64,000 nucleotides of DNA from Mansonella perstans (taxonomy: Eukaryota > Nematoda > Chromadorea > Rhabditida > Onchocercidae): positions 186,001 through 250,000 of the forward strand of contig JBAMDO010000027.1 of the NCBI GenBank assembly GCA_037074765.1, written 5' to 3'. Position 1 is the first letter of the stretch. Every line of letters begins with the position of its first letter. Shown here piece after piece: positions 12,522 to 25,390 of this stretch. Under the pieces are notes generated by a model. That model was not told where the DNA came from, searched no databases, and was given only the letters and a program-made list of their open reading frames with translations. Made by a program: the position numbers and the translations under genes.

Positions 12522-15500
12522 TGCTGAAAACACTTACGTACGCGCCTGTAAGTCATCACAATTTTTTGTTTGCATTGAAAAGAAAAATGCGTAGTATATT
12601 TAAAGAAAAGTTTTAAGGTTATTGTCTTATATATCTATAAATGTATTGCGTTTATAATACATGAAAGTATCTATAAATTTGTTGCCATATAATTTCAAAT
12701 TAAACAAATTAGATTCTTCTCGATATAGGATTGGAGACAGCAGGGTAGAGTCTTATGCAGCAAAACATTTTGGCGAAGGCTTGGAGCAGTTTCATAACAT
12801 GCTGTCGTTTATTTGCGGACTTAAATAAAGTCCTTCAGATCACTGGCAATACAATCAGCCAGTAAGCTGGGAGGATTGATTTCTTGATTGGCTCTATTAC
12901 TTTCTCCAGGAGATGATTCATTTGTGGTCTTAATGGGTTTGCAATTACGCTTCTTTTAGGGTGCGCTGGAATAATTGAATGATCAGTTCCAATCACTTAT
13001 GTAATCGAAATTCAGTTGATTCATAACAATATTGCTTCAAATTAATTCTCTCAGTTTATTACTTCATTCACTACAAGAGTTCCTCTTAAATTTTAAGGCA
13101 TTTGCCACATGTTTGTATTCGAATTCTCGCTTCACAGTATTACTGATTGAACTACTGATTATTGCAACATTCGATATAATAAATGGTAAAAAATATCGGG
13201 ATTTCGAGTGTAGGAACTTTTTTTGACCTTATTTTGCTTTGTTAGATGCTTATTTCTCTAATTATATACCGCAAGATCAAGTTGCTGTTTTTAAGATGAT
13301 TACATGTTAAGTTTAAAGCGTAAAAATTACATGATTTTGGAAAATTTTCATTTCAGGAAACATTTCACATGCTATTTTTTTATCCCAACGCTGTCAATAG
13401 TCCCAGCATTCTGAATATCGTACCACTTGTTACAGAATTGAACACTGTTTATAGTTTTTATTATATTTTTGTGTAACTTTATTTTATGCGCTTCTAAAAT
13501 TAACGTAGCTCCTGTTAATTTTATTGATCTCTTCAAAGTAATATATTAGTTATCTATCATATATATATATATACAAAACTGTTCCTATTGTTTTTGTTCA
13601 TTTCTGCTATTATCTTTTGACACGTTTCATTTCTATACATGTTTTGATTTTTTTACATATATATATATGCCTGTTCTGATTTATATATGTATATATGCAA
13701 CTTTCCAGTGACTGTTTCGTGCTACTGATAGGAAGCGAAAAGTACCTATTGAGCTGGGATGAAGTAAATTTGCTTAATTTCTCTAACTTTTTTCATCTTA
13801 TCTGGCGAAATAGCAAATGCCGGCGAAAAGTTAGCTTTATAATATTAAAAAAGTTGTCAGCAAGTGTTTTGGAAAGGATGATTTTGGAATTCAAAGTTTG
13901 CCGTTTGTCTACAATGTACTAAAGGTAGTGTGTAGATAGATGGATTTTCCGACTTGCTTTTTGACTTCTACTAATTTGAGGGTAAAAGCCTTCATACTTT
14001 AGGAAATGAATAAAATGTGCAACTTTCATAATTTACTAAATATTTTTTGTTGAGCGAAAGATATTATAAACTCGTATTTGAAAAAATTTTTTGAAGAAAA
14101 AGGTATAAAATATTGAAATTCAGGAAACCTCTGTATTTATGGTACGAAAAGTCCAATCTTCATTATCAAATGAAATTGTATAAAAGTTCATTGGAAACAG
14201 TTATCAATGTATGTGTATGTCTTTGCTGTGACGCGGTATTTTTATTTTCTTATAGATAGATTTCCTACTGTAACTGTAGTCTGTAGATAATGCACAGCGC
14301 TTGTTCATGTCGTGATTCTTCTGTTGCTTTAAAGTTTGGGATAAAAAAAACATTGTATTGGAATTTACTTTAGTAATAAACTAAATGCTTCATATGCAGA
14401 AATGTGCGCATATATAATGCTATTCAATTTAAATCTAACACGAAGTTTACTATCACATTTTTAACTGTGTACTGTCTCATTTTATCACTGAATTTTTCTG
14501 TATCATTTTGACTTCTTTAAGTTCCATCGATTTACTGCAAGGTCAGCTCAAGCTACAGTTTTGCGAGGTCAAATCTAGAGGTTCTTTCATTGACAGATCT
14601 TTGGGATACGAAGTTAATTTTCCCACACCCTGACTCAAGCATTGTTTGAGTAGAAGAGGTACGTTAATTTTATAAAGGTTGAAGTGTGGATGCATAATGT
14701 TTATTATGATCATCAGAAAGTAAATATGGTGGGAGAAATTCGTAGACATTAGGAGCAAATTTTAGTTTTTCAAAATTTCTTATAGCTAAAATCTCAAAAG
14801 TGTTAATAATATATTTAATGGTTGAAAAAATATGAAATCAGAAATAGCTTTCTTCATGTAAAAATACACCACCACATAAGAGTGTCATACAAAGAGAATG
14901 TTCTGATAGCAGCAACATTTAGGCAGTTAATACTTCTAGAAATAATAACTGTAAATGATGGGACATGAAAGAATTCGAGAATTTCTCGAGATCTAGTTTT
15001 ACATACATTTTGACATTTTCATTTTTGACAAAAGACAAAAAAATTTTTGAAGAAACCACATCCGAAGTATTTATGATTGTTTCAAGCAATCTACAACATT
15101 AAACACTAGAATTCTTTTATAATTTCTGGTCATTACTAAAATAAAGGCGAAAAGAAACGAAAAACCCAGAAGGAATCGCTAACAATAGAAATCGAGCTAA
15201 ATTATCGATATCTTAATCAACAAAATGATCTCAAATATAAAAAGTGTTAAGATCAGTCTTTAGCAAAAATCTAGCTGTAACTAAAAAGAATCAATTAGGC
15301 TTTTCATTTTTCATAGTAGAATATCAAAACGTTCATAATAACCAAATTCATGCATAATATTCATATTAAATTTCTTCTAATTCTGTAAATTACATGCTGC
15401 CTCATCGCTAATTCATATCATTCATCTGTCTAATTAATTCTAAGTTAATGAATGACATGAATTACATTTGACCATTGTGTGAATTAGTATATCTGGAAAT

Positions 15501-15727
15501 TAAATGAAGCTCATTTTTGTGTAAACAAAACAACTGAATAATTGATTTAAAAAAAAATATATATATATTGCAAATATAAACAACAAGTGATAGGAGGTAG
15601 GAGGTATAAGCGAGAAAAAAAAAGAAAGAAAAATTTTTCAAAATAGAAATGTAAACAGTAACGAACTATCTATAAACAGTTTTACTTACAATATATTCAA
15701 TCGTATATAACCAGCGCATTACACATA
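12522..15727. other. Convergent intergenic region (DRAM-like / ETS)
   Basis: This stretch holds the 3' flanks of two convergent genes. Most is AT-rich and featureless, with short ATATAT runs near 13558-13575 and 13659-13695. The exception is a GC-richer island at about 12720-12975 carrying a candidate alternative DRAM last exon on the plus strand and a short frame on the minus strand. Confidence 0.5.
12729..12828 (+). other. Candidate alternative last exon of DRAM-like gene
   Basis: After 'ctcgatatag' a 100-nt exon fits exactly the phase left by the exon ending at 11980. It would encode RIGDSRVESYAAKH plus 19 more residues and a stop, replacing the FSRDFEKL tail. The stretch is clearly GC-richer than its surroundings. 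It could instead belong to another unseen gene. Confidence 0.35.
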
Positions 15728-18700
15728 TCAACCTAGAGCACTTGGTCCAAATTTATACACTAATTTCTTTGGATAAAGTCCTGTTTTCGGTACCGGCACC
15801 AATATCCGTTTTTCATAGTATGTCCTGGAAGCGAATTTTACTCGATATTTTATTGTATGTTAAAAAACTAAAAATCAAATTTTCCCAGAGACTTGCAAAT
15901 TCCATCTATATATATTCGATCATATTAATTTAATAATTTTATAGCTCAAAATTCCTTCTATAGATCCGATCATAGTAATTTAATAATTTTTTAGCTCAAA
16001 ATTTTTAATCTATTGACTTCTCATTCTTGTTATCAGTTAAATATGGAAATATTGTAAAGAAAAACCCTGATACTTTTTTTTTGTTCAACAAGTTGAAATA
16101 AGGCTTTCATAACTTCATGATTCTTATTAATTGCTTTTTTTATTGCTTGAAGATGATTTTGATTATATCCTATTTTAGTGCTTAATTTATTAGCATGATT
16201 TGTATATTTAAAATTACAGCAAAAAATTTGACCTCATAGCTCGGCTGAGTTTTTCGTAAGTCATTTTTTGATTGTTTTTTCGTTTACCCCAAAGCTGTGC
16301 CAACTTTTCCGATTCAACGATTCGGAAAACGCCTTCTGCTGGATCTTCCCATCTGAAATTTAGTTTGGAAATTGAACCATTGATTAAATCCCAACTTATT
16401 TTTGCTTTTAATAGTTTTACTCTTAGATATCCACTTATCCACGATGATAAATTCTTTTCAGTTCTTCTCCCGTAAATCCTGTCCCTTTCATCTGACTTAT
16501 TTTATCTGCATCAAATTCCACTTCTTGTCACCATCAGCTCACTGTCGTAACTTACTTAATAAGTTTTGATATTTTTGATAAATGCTATCACGTGTATGTA
16601 AGATAATATGTGATAATGTTATCATTTATGTATTTGACAGATAATGCTGTTAAAGTTCGTGAAATGATAAAAGCTGTTAGAATACTTACCGTACAACACT
16701 TGGGCAAGTAGTGGGATCTTTCAGAGCATCGCGTATGAATTCCCATAATTTATTCCCTTTAGTATGTTGTGAGTGCTTTCTTGGACGCCCATCCTTATTT
16801 TTCCGGATTTTGCAATATGCCGGTCGTAACATGAAGGTTTCATCGGATCCAACTACAAACTGTATTTAATACCGAGGAATACAAAATGTTTTGTGATAGA
16901 TTGTTACAAAAGAATTTGACAGTTTTCTTTCTCTTTCAACCCATATTGTGAGAAGGGACCAACCTATTTTGATCTATCTTTCTTATCTGGCATATGAATT
17001 TATGGACAAAATGGTTTCGGGATAACCCGTTCTAAATAATCCGTTTCTAGCCGATTTCAACATTCACTATCAATACTGACATATCAAAAAAAAAAGAGAT
17101 CATTTTTTCCAAGTAATATTTCTGGGATTTATTCGAAGCATTCGAATTAAGCATTCAAATAACATCCGTTTGTTTATATGTTAACCAATTATCGTTAGGC
17201 TTAACAAAATATTTCGAAATGAAAACATATCCTAGCCTGCTAATTAAATTCCAATACTATGCAAAGCCTCAGTTTATTTATCTTCTTTAGCATCCTTTTG
17301 ATTTTCAATTTTTATTCGCATTATTACAAAAAATTGTTTTTAATTTCTATTCATTCAATAACTGTGAAAAAGAGAAATTCATAGATAAATTCAAGTCTTA
17401 TCATAAAATAATACTACTACTTTGTAGTATGAAAAATATGATACTGCAAAATAACTATTACTCTTTATGCAAGAGCTGAAATCCTAATTAATAACTAATT
17501 ACTTAACATTGCCAGGTAATAAACATCCGTAATGTACAAGCATAAAAATTCAATAACATGCATCAATGGAAAATGCTAACTAACCGGGTGAATTGAAGTT
17601 AAAAGTATCAACGATATCAGTGTTGTTGATTTGAGATAATGTATCTAAATGATGAGTGCTTGACGAATTGGTGGGACTAGTATCGGATGTCAGAAGTAAG
17701 GATAAAGCGCTGGTATTGGCGGACAGTCCATTATTGATACAGGAAAGTCTGGAATATTATTTATTAAAGCTATTAATATCAGATTTATTAAAGTCTATTA
17801 AATCAAATTTTTGCAAGGAAATTATACCTCCTCACTCATCCCTTCTGGACAATAAATTGCCATATAATTTATGGTTTACGAGAAACCAAAAAATTTTAAC
17901 TTATGATTTTAAATTAATTTCAAGTAAAATAAACAGCAGTAAAGAACCTCGTATCATCCGGTACTATGACTGGTTTTTCTGGTGATTTATAAATATATTC
18001 ATTGGTTAACCGTTCTTCTGCAATAAATTGGTGAAAATTAATCAACATTAAATCTTAACAAATATATATTCAAAGTTTCTTTCGAGCAAAAAAACTTAAT
18101 GCCAGAGCAAAAACTAATCCTTGACAAAGGTAAGCGTACAATATAACTAACTCGTACAGTAATTTCCACCTTTAACCGTAATATTCAATTAATATAAAAT
18201 TTATCCATTGAGAAATAAAAAAATCTTAAGAAGGCCTTGCATCAGGTGAGTAAATACAATTCGACAAACCGGTTAATAATTTCCTGAATTCAGCATACAA
18301 TAATGAGCCGTATACGGTATCACATTGTTTGAAATCAATTTCACGCATTTGTATCAATACCATACCAGTACAGTTTGCAAATTTTTGCATTTCTAAATCT
18401 TCAAATGGTATACCATTTCGTCTAGCAATATGTAATAGCCATGCAATAACATCACCCATATTCCAATCCTGAAATGATTACATACATATTCCATTCCTGA
18501 AATGACTATATCCATTTTTACCGTATCCTTCCAATGATCTCTGCTTCCACTTACTTCCATTTTGATTATAATCATCCAAAAATTGTCCTCATAGTCCATT
18601 TAAATAATCATATTTGCAGGATGTTTTTAAATAACAATATAAACAAAAAGAGCAAATGTACTTCAAAACGAAAACATTCTCTATTCTTTGCTTCTTCTCT

Positions 18701-21534
18701 TCTTTCTTTCCCTTTCATTATTTCTTCTCTCTCTTTCTTTTTTTTAAACTTTCTCTTTTGCCTACTAAAAATTTTATTTGGAAAAAAAGAGAAATCATAT
18801 TTACTTCTAGGAATTAGCCAGCCAGAATTTTTCTATAATTTCATTTTCCCCCATCAAAATAATCAAATAATGACGGTAAATTCACGGAACAGAAGTAATT
18901 ATTAATTAATTGACTTCATGTATGTAACAGAATGAATGGAATGAAATTTTCAAAAAATTATTTTCAAATTAAATGACATGAACGATTTTATTTTGCTATT
19001 GCATTCGTAATAATTTTTAAAATCATTATAATTAATTTCTTCAACTTTTACTTAACTCAAATGAGAAATTTTTTTTTTTAATTTTCCCTATTAAAATAAA
19101 AAAAAATCAAAATTCAAATTTTTTAAAAACTAAAATTTTTTTCCGATTTTAATTCATATATTAATACTTAATTTATTAAAATATGAAATATTTCTACCTG
19201 TGGTTTTTTAGTAAGAAATCGTGTTAGATCCAATCGTTCATTATTTGGTATTGGTTTAAATTGTGTAGCTACCGGATTCATACGCGTCCGTAATATTTCA
19301 TCTCCAAAATGATCAAAAAGCGCCGGTAAGCACATCAACGACGAATTGAGCGCTGTTGTTGCAATCGGCGCAACAGGACTTATCGCACTATGCTCCTCTG
19401 CTATGCAAACCTACAATCATTTACAGGTTTCTTTAATTACTTGGTATAATATGCAAAAGGATTATTTCCTATCACTTATCCACCTCCAAAAAATTTACAC
19501 ATTTTTTTCCCTCTCCTACTTATATATGTCTTCAAGGCAAATACATGATAAACTGATAAGCGGATAAAAAGCACTTCACTTAAAGCAATCGGAAAAAGCA
19601 CAATTAGGAGATATGAAAAAGATTAGAGAATGCTGAAATTTCATTGAAAATCTAACAGCAATTAGAAAGATAATACAGTAAGAGGATTGAAAGAATTCAA
19701 TCAATTAGCTAAGTCTAACATACGAAGAAATTTTCCTGTCTAAAGAATTATCTATAGAAAGAAAGACTATCAGTTCAAAAGTAAGAAATATCTTCTGTCA
19801 TGTTGAATGTCGCGGAATCGCGGAATAACGGCAGGGAAGTAATCCAGAAATTGATTTGCAAATCATATTTTTTCTGAGAGATTTCATCCTTATTAATATT
19901 TTTGCAATTTTACAATTCCATCACTTTTTAATCATTTCACACAATCACAATGATTCAAGTATTTTCCTAACTTTTTAAATCATTTCCGGAAAAAATATTT
20001 CCAGCAAACATTTCGTCATTTATATTGCTCATTTAATAATTGTTTCGAAAGGGAAATATGGATGAAGCCCTTTCAATAACTCATCATTACATTCCATTTG
20101 TCAATATTGGTCATCAATGGTTAATCAAATGTTGAAAGTATGATTCATGGAGTAATAGAGAAACTTTTTTTTCGCCTTTTATTGCATATAATTGCATCAA
20201 TATCTAATTAGAATAAAACTACTGAAGTAAGGGGACATATCAATTGAACAAAGATACAGAATTCATTAAGAAGGAAATGTCACAGTTAGCTTAAAGAATC
20301 ATTTGTCAAAACTAGATTTATTCAAACTACCATGATGGAACTGATCATTTCCACTTTTTGAGATTGCTTCACCTTGATGATTAAGGCTAATTCTATGTAA
20401 GCTGTATATGTCGTGCAAAATTTCCCCGCTTATTTCTTGTAGAAGAAAAATGATTTCTTCATCTTCCGATTTTAATCTTGATCAGGAAAACAGGAAAACC
20501 ACAGGTGTATATGGAAAGGGTAATAACAAGTGAGGAAAGAAAAGAACCTCAGATTCTCAGCGATCACTTATTTTTCGAGATCGATTTGCTGAAGAAAAGC
20601 ATCAGATCCCTTAAATTCTGATTTTTTTGGTAATCACAGCTATCTTTCCATTATTGGTATTTAAAACTATAGATAGACAATAATATGCAAAACTCATCAG
20701 TGGAATATACTGTATCCAGTGTATTCATGACTTATTTATTCTCACTAAAAGCCAATTTTCCGTCAATACTTTGACCCATAAATTCATCACTACCATTTTC
20801 ATTTTGAGCCATCTACCATAAATTGTACCATTAATAATATATATAATTGTACTATTAATAATATATATATAACAAAATGCACATTTTATATTTTTGTATC
20901 TTTGTCATATGAATCCATTTCAATCAAAAAAAAAAAAAAGAAGGAAGACTTGACAAATTTTTCATTTAAATAAATTTGAAGTTTGAAGTGATTGAACGAG
21001 TAAACAAACAGACTGACCCATACATGTACATAGAAAGTCCCACGTACATGCAAAAATTGGTTTTTTTTTTTCCAGTTGTTGTTTTCCTTTTCAGTAATTC
21101 CTTTTCAATAATTCATTTGTCCCATAATTTAATGGAAGTGTCACAATGATAAATGATACCGTGAACGAAATGATGAATGACAATGAATTACTGAAAAGGA
21201 AAACAACTGGATAAAACCAAAATGACAGAAATACGTTTGGATAGATTAATAATATCAGTACCTGCTGTTGTGAATCGTTTGTTGGCAAATAGTCGGTTCT
21301 TGTTTGGGGATACGGTAAATGTACCGATGGATAGATGAATGCTGGGTTAAACTGGTTAGTGTGAGAGGTAATGTCGGTATGTCGAGATGAAATAGGTATT
21401 GGCCGTGGAATATGTACAGAAAATGCACTGGGATGCGTATTCGATGATGGATCAATTGCGACTTCTCTCAATTGTTGTTTACCAGAGAATAAGAAATAAT
21501 GAAGATTTGACCGATCGGTGGTTGACAGAAAGAA
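15728..21534 (-). CDS. ESE/ELF3-type ETS transcription factor with Pointed domain (5' end unresolved)
   Basis: Exons in phase: 21262-21534 (5' limit uncertain), 19198-19410, 18270-18468, 17948-18017, 17585-17748, 16690-16852, 16233-16352 and 15728-15824, about 432 aa as modelled. The 18270-18468 exon is a Pointed/SAM domain ([22 protein letters not shown]). A basic segment with DGRPRKHS resembles an AT-hook core and lies just before the ETS domain. The C-terminal ETS domain reads [39 protein letters not shown] and LVYKFG. Pointed + AT-hook + ETS is the ELF3/ESE layout, and the ETS sequence is closest to that class from memory. Both recognition-helix arginines are present. The residue after LSRAMR is Thr rather than the usual Tyr, depending on a weak GTCAAA donor. 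No start ATG was found in the first exon. Confidence 0.8.
21072..21210. repeat. Inverted repeat in ETS gene intron
   Basis: The left arm (21072-21101) and right arm (21185-21210) are reverse complements over 26 bp, apart from a 3-nt insertion in the left arm; core 'ttttccttttcagtaattc'. The loop is about 83 bp. It lies just downstream of the 21262-21534 exon in its sense direction. Confidence 0.8.
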
Positions 21535-24500
21535 CTGATTAATGGATAGTTTAAAAAAAGCAGATATTTATATCACACCTTTTATAAATATCATATGTGT
21601 CACATATAAATACATTAGCCGTATAAGTTAATAATTGCAAAAATAATATGATAAGGTGACAACAAAACAGTTGCTATAACATTTCTTCTTGCTTTTTAAG
21701 ATTTCAACTATCCATATATCATCATTTTGCTTGCCTTTTTTCGGATTTGTTCCTAAAATGGTAATTTTCCACTGTATCGTAAGAAAAAAAACAAACAAAC
21801 AAACAATCTATTAATTCCAATTAGCTTCAGTGTTGTGCTACAGTGCCGATTGGAAAGTACAAGTTGAGAAAAATTCAAAAGTGGAACGATGAAATTTTCT
21901 AGAAGAAAGAAAATTTCTTTGACCTTTCTTTTTTTTGATCAAAATTTTCAACACAATGATTAATATTCTTTGTAACGTTGTTTTAGTTCCGAATGATCAT
22001 TGTAATAATACTGTTATTCTCCTATTTCCAGGACTTTTTGAATTTTAACTGTTGTAAAAGTGTAGAAATGGAAGAAATATAAAAAAAAAAGATAACAGTA
22101 TTAATTAAATGATTAATTGTTTATGAAAAGCTATCATTTAAATATTACAAACAATATATTAGCAAATGAATGACTTCGTCAGCGATTGCTGAAAATATTT
22201 GTTATTTCTTTGGAAAAGAAAAATTGGCATTAAATTTCAATTTCATAATATACGTTTATGAATATGTACAGAGAATATATGAAAAACAAGCTGACTGAGC
22301 TAAAAAATTTCAGGAAAAACAACAGCTGCCCAACACTTTCATTCCATTCATGGCCTAAAAAAGCGTTGACAATGATGACTTGTAGTGCATTTTCATTTAT
22401 TTATATATGCTAAATGATGTTTTTAAAAACGAGCGAAGTAAAAAAATATGGATAAAAGTAGGGAAAGAAAGAAAAAGAATAAGAAAAATTTTTTAATGAA
22501 CGAAGAAGTTTCATTCTCAAGTTTCAAATTTAAAAAATAAATTCTCATGCAAGAAGAAAAATATTAAAAATATTATTTTTATTGCATAGAGTAATTTTCC
22601 TTTCGCAATAAATATCTGTCATTTTGAGCTGAAATTTCTTAAAATTTAAATGCACAAAATTACAAATCAAATATAAAGAGAAGGCAATTTTTAGGCTAAT
22701 CCGAGATTAGACAATTTATCAATCAAAAGTTTGAATGCCTTTAAAATTCAAACAAAGTACAAGAAAAATGATGATGTAAAAAGATCAATGGAGAAAAGGA
22801 AGGTGTAGTAAAATACCGCAGAAGTAGAAATTTATTACAGTCTCATATTTCAAATTCATGAACTTGTTAATTTAATTTATCTAAAATGGGTCTTTAAACA
22901 AAAAAAATTAAAAAAAATAGCCATACAATGGCTCTATTGAGCATGAAACGAAGCATTAACAAACGGTAAAAAGAACAAGAGTTTCTGGCTATTGATAAAA
23001 TTTAAAAAAAAAAAAAAAACTTCAACAGCATAATCCACACGCATTTACTCATCATTTAAACACTGATTCGAGGCAACTAGAAAAAATGACAACAACCAAC
23101 ATTTTCCAACATTTTTTCGTCTCTCTCTCTCTCTCTCTCCCTCTCTCTTCCGATATCGAAATTTGCGGTAAACAATTCTGCTATGTCGAAAAACGATAAC
23201 AAATGAAACTAAAAGCTTCTTTATGCACAAATAAAAATTTCTTTAAAAGTTTCTCAGCTAAAAACTTGTTAAAAAGCATAATTGCATTTTCAATTTTTTT
23301 ATTTTCTAATTGTACATCTAACTTTGAAAAAAACATTTCAAAATAGCAAAAAAGATGATTAGAAAGAAATAAGAGGAGAGAGAGAGGGAGAGGACAGAAC
23401 AAAGATTGAGAAATTTTTTTTTTTACTTTAAATTAATAGGAATGAAATCTTTCGGTTTCAAAGAATTCGTCCTTTACAATGAACTCTTTCGTTCAAGATA
23501 TCTCTTATCTTTTTTTGTTTCTCTTTTTCTTTTCTCATCCACTCGTAACTTCATTAAGTTTTTTTTCTTCATTTAGAAAAACACAAAGCAGTCGTTTTCT
23601 TACCCCGTTTTCTTGCCCTTAAGAAATTCCTCTGACTAAGCCCTTAATTAGATAAAGGGAAAGATGAATGAATACAGTACATCAGATGATTCGATCCAAT
23701 ATTGATTGTTTATTTTGCCCAAATTTAATTTTAGATGCAATGAAGATAAATTAAATGATTTGAGTGAAATAAATTAATTATTGCTGTAAATCAAAACGAT
23801 ACTAACATTGCTTCTTCTTGTCATCTATATGAATTCATAAGAGATTAAGATTTATCTTACCTCAACTAATAATAACTATCTTAGAGTTCTTACTAAAAAT
23901 TTTTCTAAGTAAAAAAAAAAGCATTTATGACATAGCAATACTCAAGACCAAACGTATCACTGAAATGTTTAACAAAATAAGATACCGGAACAAATGAAAT
24001 GGGGTAAAAGGTTGGATGGTTGAATGAACAAAAACAGGAAAGATGAAAGAGAAAAACATCGGGACAAATGAAAAACGGAAATTGAGTTGATGAAAACGAA
24101 TGTCAATTTTATTGAACTGTTTTTGTTTTTGTTTTTTTTTTTTTTTCTTATAAATTTAAAGTGGATATTTTGGTATGCATGGTGTTTGTGTGTATGTAGA
24201 TATGTATATTTATATATTGTATGTATGTATGTGTTTATATGGGAATATATGTATGTGTATAGGATACATATGTACATATATCCTACGTGTGTATGCATGA
24301 AAACACATATGTATTAAAAATAACAAAATTTAGAATAAAGATAGGAGTAAAAAAACAAAAATTAAAAGAAAAAAAAAGATGAAATTGATGAAATGCTTTT
24401 TTGCAAGCAGTGAAACTTATTTTAGAAAGGGCAACGACCAATGTTGAATTGAGAAAATAAAATAAAACCAAAAAAAAAAATTACCCTATAACTAATGACT

Positions 24501-24884
24501 AACACAACCACTACAACACAAACACATACCCAATCAAGGATTTCAATTCTCTGGCTCTAACCATTTCTAACCCTATTTTTCTCTCTACCATTTTCCCCCT
24601 TTTCCTTATCTACTTTAAGCAAATAAAACACCTGTGCTGCTTTTCAATAGAGAGATACTCGTGGACCGACCGACTCCAGAAATGCATCATCGATTGTTAC
24701 AAAATGATTACTTTTTCCGGCTATTATTCTGACAATTTATTTGCCTACCAATTTTATTTATCATTTTTCCACATTTACCCATTAAAACCTGATCCTGTTC
24801 AGGAGAACTTCTCACGGTACTCCATTACTTCTATTCCTCTTACATTCTCTTCTCACCTACTACTTTTTTTTTCAAATATTGTTT

Positions 24885-24930
<46 letters not shown>

Positions 24931-25289
24931 GTATACATATATATGTATACATATACGTATACAACCGCACTGAAATGCACTACTTTTTATTGCCGTATTT
25001 TTTTTACTTTCGGTAAACATACTGGTAATATGTGCAATACATTGGTAATATTAGTAAACTTACACTTTTAAGATTTCTTAAACAAATTAAGCAAACTCAT
25101 CGTCTTGTTTTGAAATAACTTACAGTGCCTGCATCGAAGTTCTATAACTAATTGAATCAATAATTAACCGACTAATTAATAATTAACTAACTAAAAAAAT
25201 TAATGATTTATTGTTATATGTTTCATTGGTTTTCAGCTGGGAATACGTCTCCTGCCCAAAAAGACCAAATGTATGATAATTAGGCTTAC
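21535..25289. other. Long AT-rich stretch, probable first intron or upstream region of ETS gene
   Basis: No coding exon was recognised. The stretch contains A/T homopolymers, a (CT)n tract at 23120-23150 with a complementary (GA)n tract near 23376-23395, and GTAT-rich simple sequence at 24178-24310. Confidence 0.45.
24883..24963. repeat. (CA)n/(TA)n microsatellite with palindromic tail
   Basis: A CA run passes into about 30 bp of alternating TA, then into 'acgtatacatatatatgta...'. Positions 24931-24950 form a perfect 20-bp palindrome centred on ATAT. Confidence 0.9.
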
Positions 25290-25390
25290 CTCTGTGTCCG
25301 AAATTATCATTAATGAGGAAAGGCTGATCATTATTACTCGCATTGGCATATGTCGTATATATATGATACAGTGCATTTTTAATGGTCCAT
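25290..25390 (-). other. Candidate upstream (5') exon, possibly of ETS gene
   Basis: A GC-richer minus-strand stretch ends at a strong GTAAGC donor (exon side AGAG). One frame reads NASNNDQPFLINDNFGHR; another starts at ATG (MHCIIYIRHM...) and leaves phase 0, which would fit the 21534 acceptor. It could also be untranslated. The link to the ETS gene is only by strand and order. Confidence 0.25.

Noticed and set aside
17656..17985. 109-codon plus-strand ORF
   Set aside because: It lies antisense to two in-phase ETS exons (17585-17748 and 17948-18017); an open shadow frame.
18534..18905. 123-codon plus-strand ORF
   Set aside because: Low-complexity Ser/Phe-rich frame in the intron upstream of the Pointed exon; pyrimidine-rich DNA.
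21091..21261. Continuation of the ETS first exon ORF past 21262
   Set aside because: The frame turns hydrophobic and passes into the inverted repeat; the GTACTG donor at 21261 gives phase 0 into the next coding exon.
23969..24317. Overlapping ORFs on both strands rich in Tyr, His and Ile
   Set aside because: They are translations of GTAT/ATAC-type simple sequence.
24704..24973. 89-codon plus-strand ORF
   Set aside because: Its C-terminal half is the CA/TA microsatellite; no protein-like pattern.
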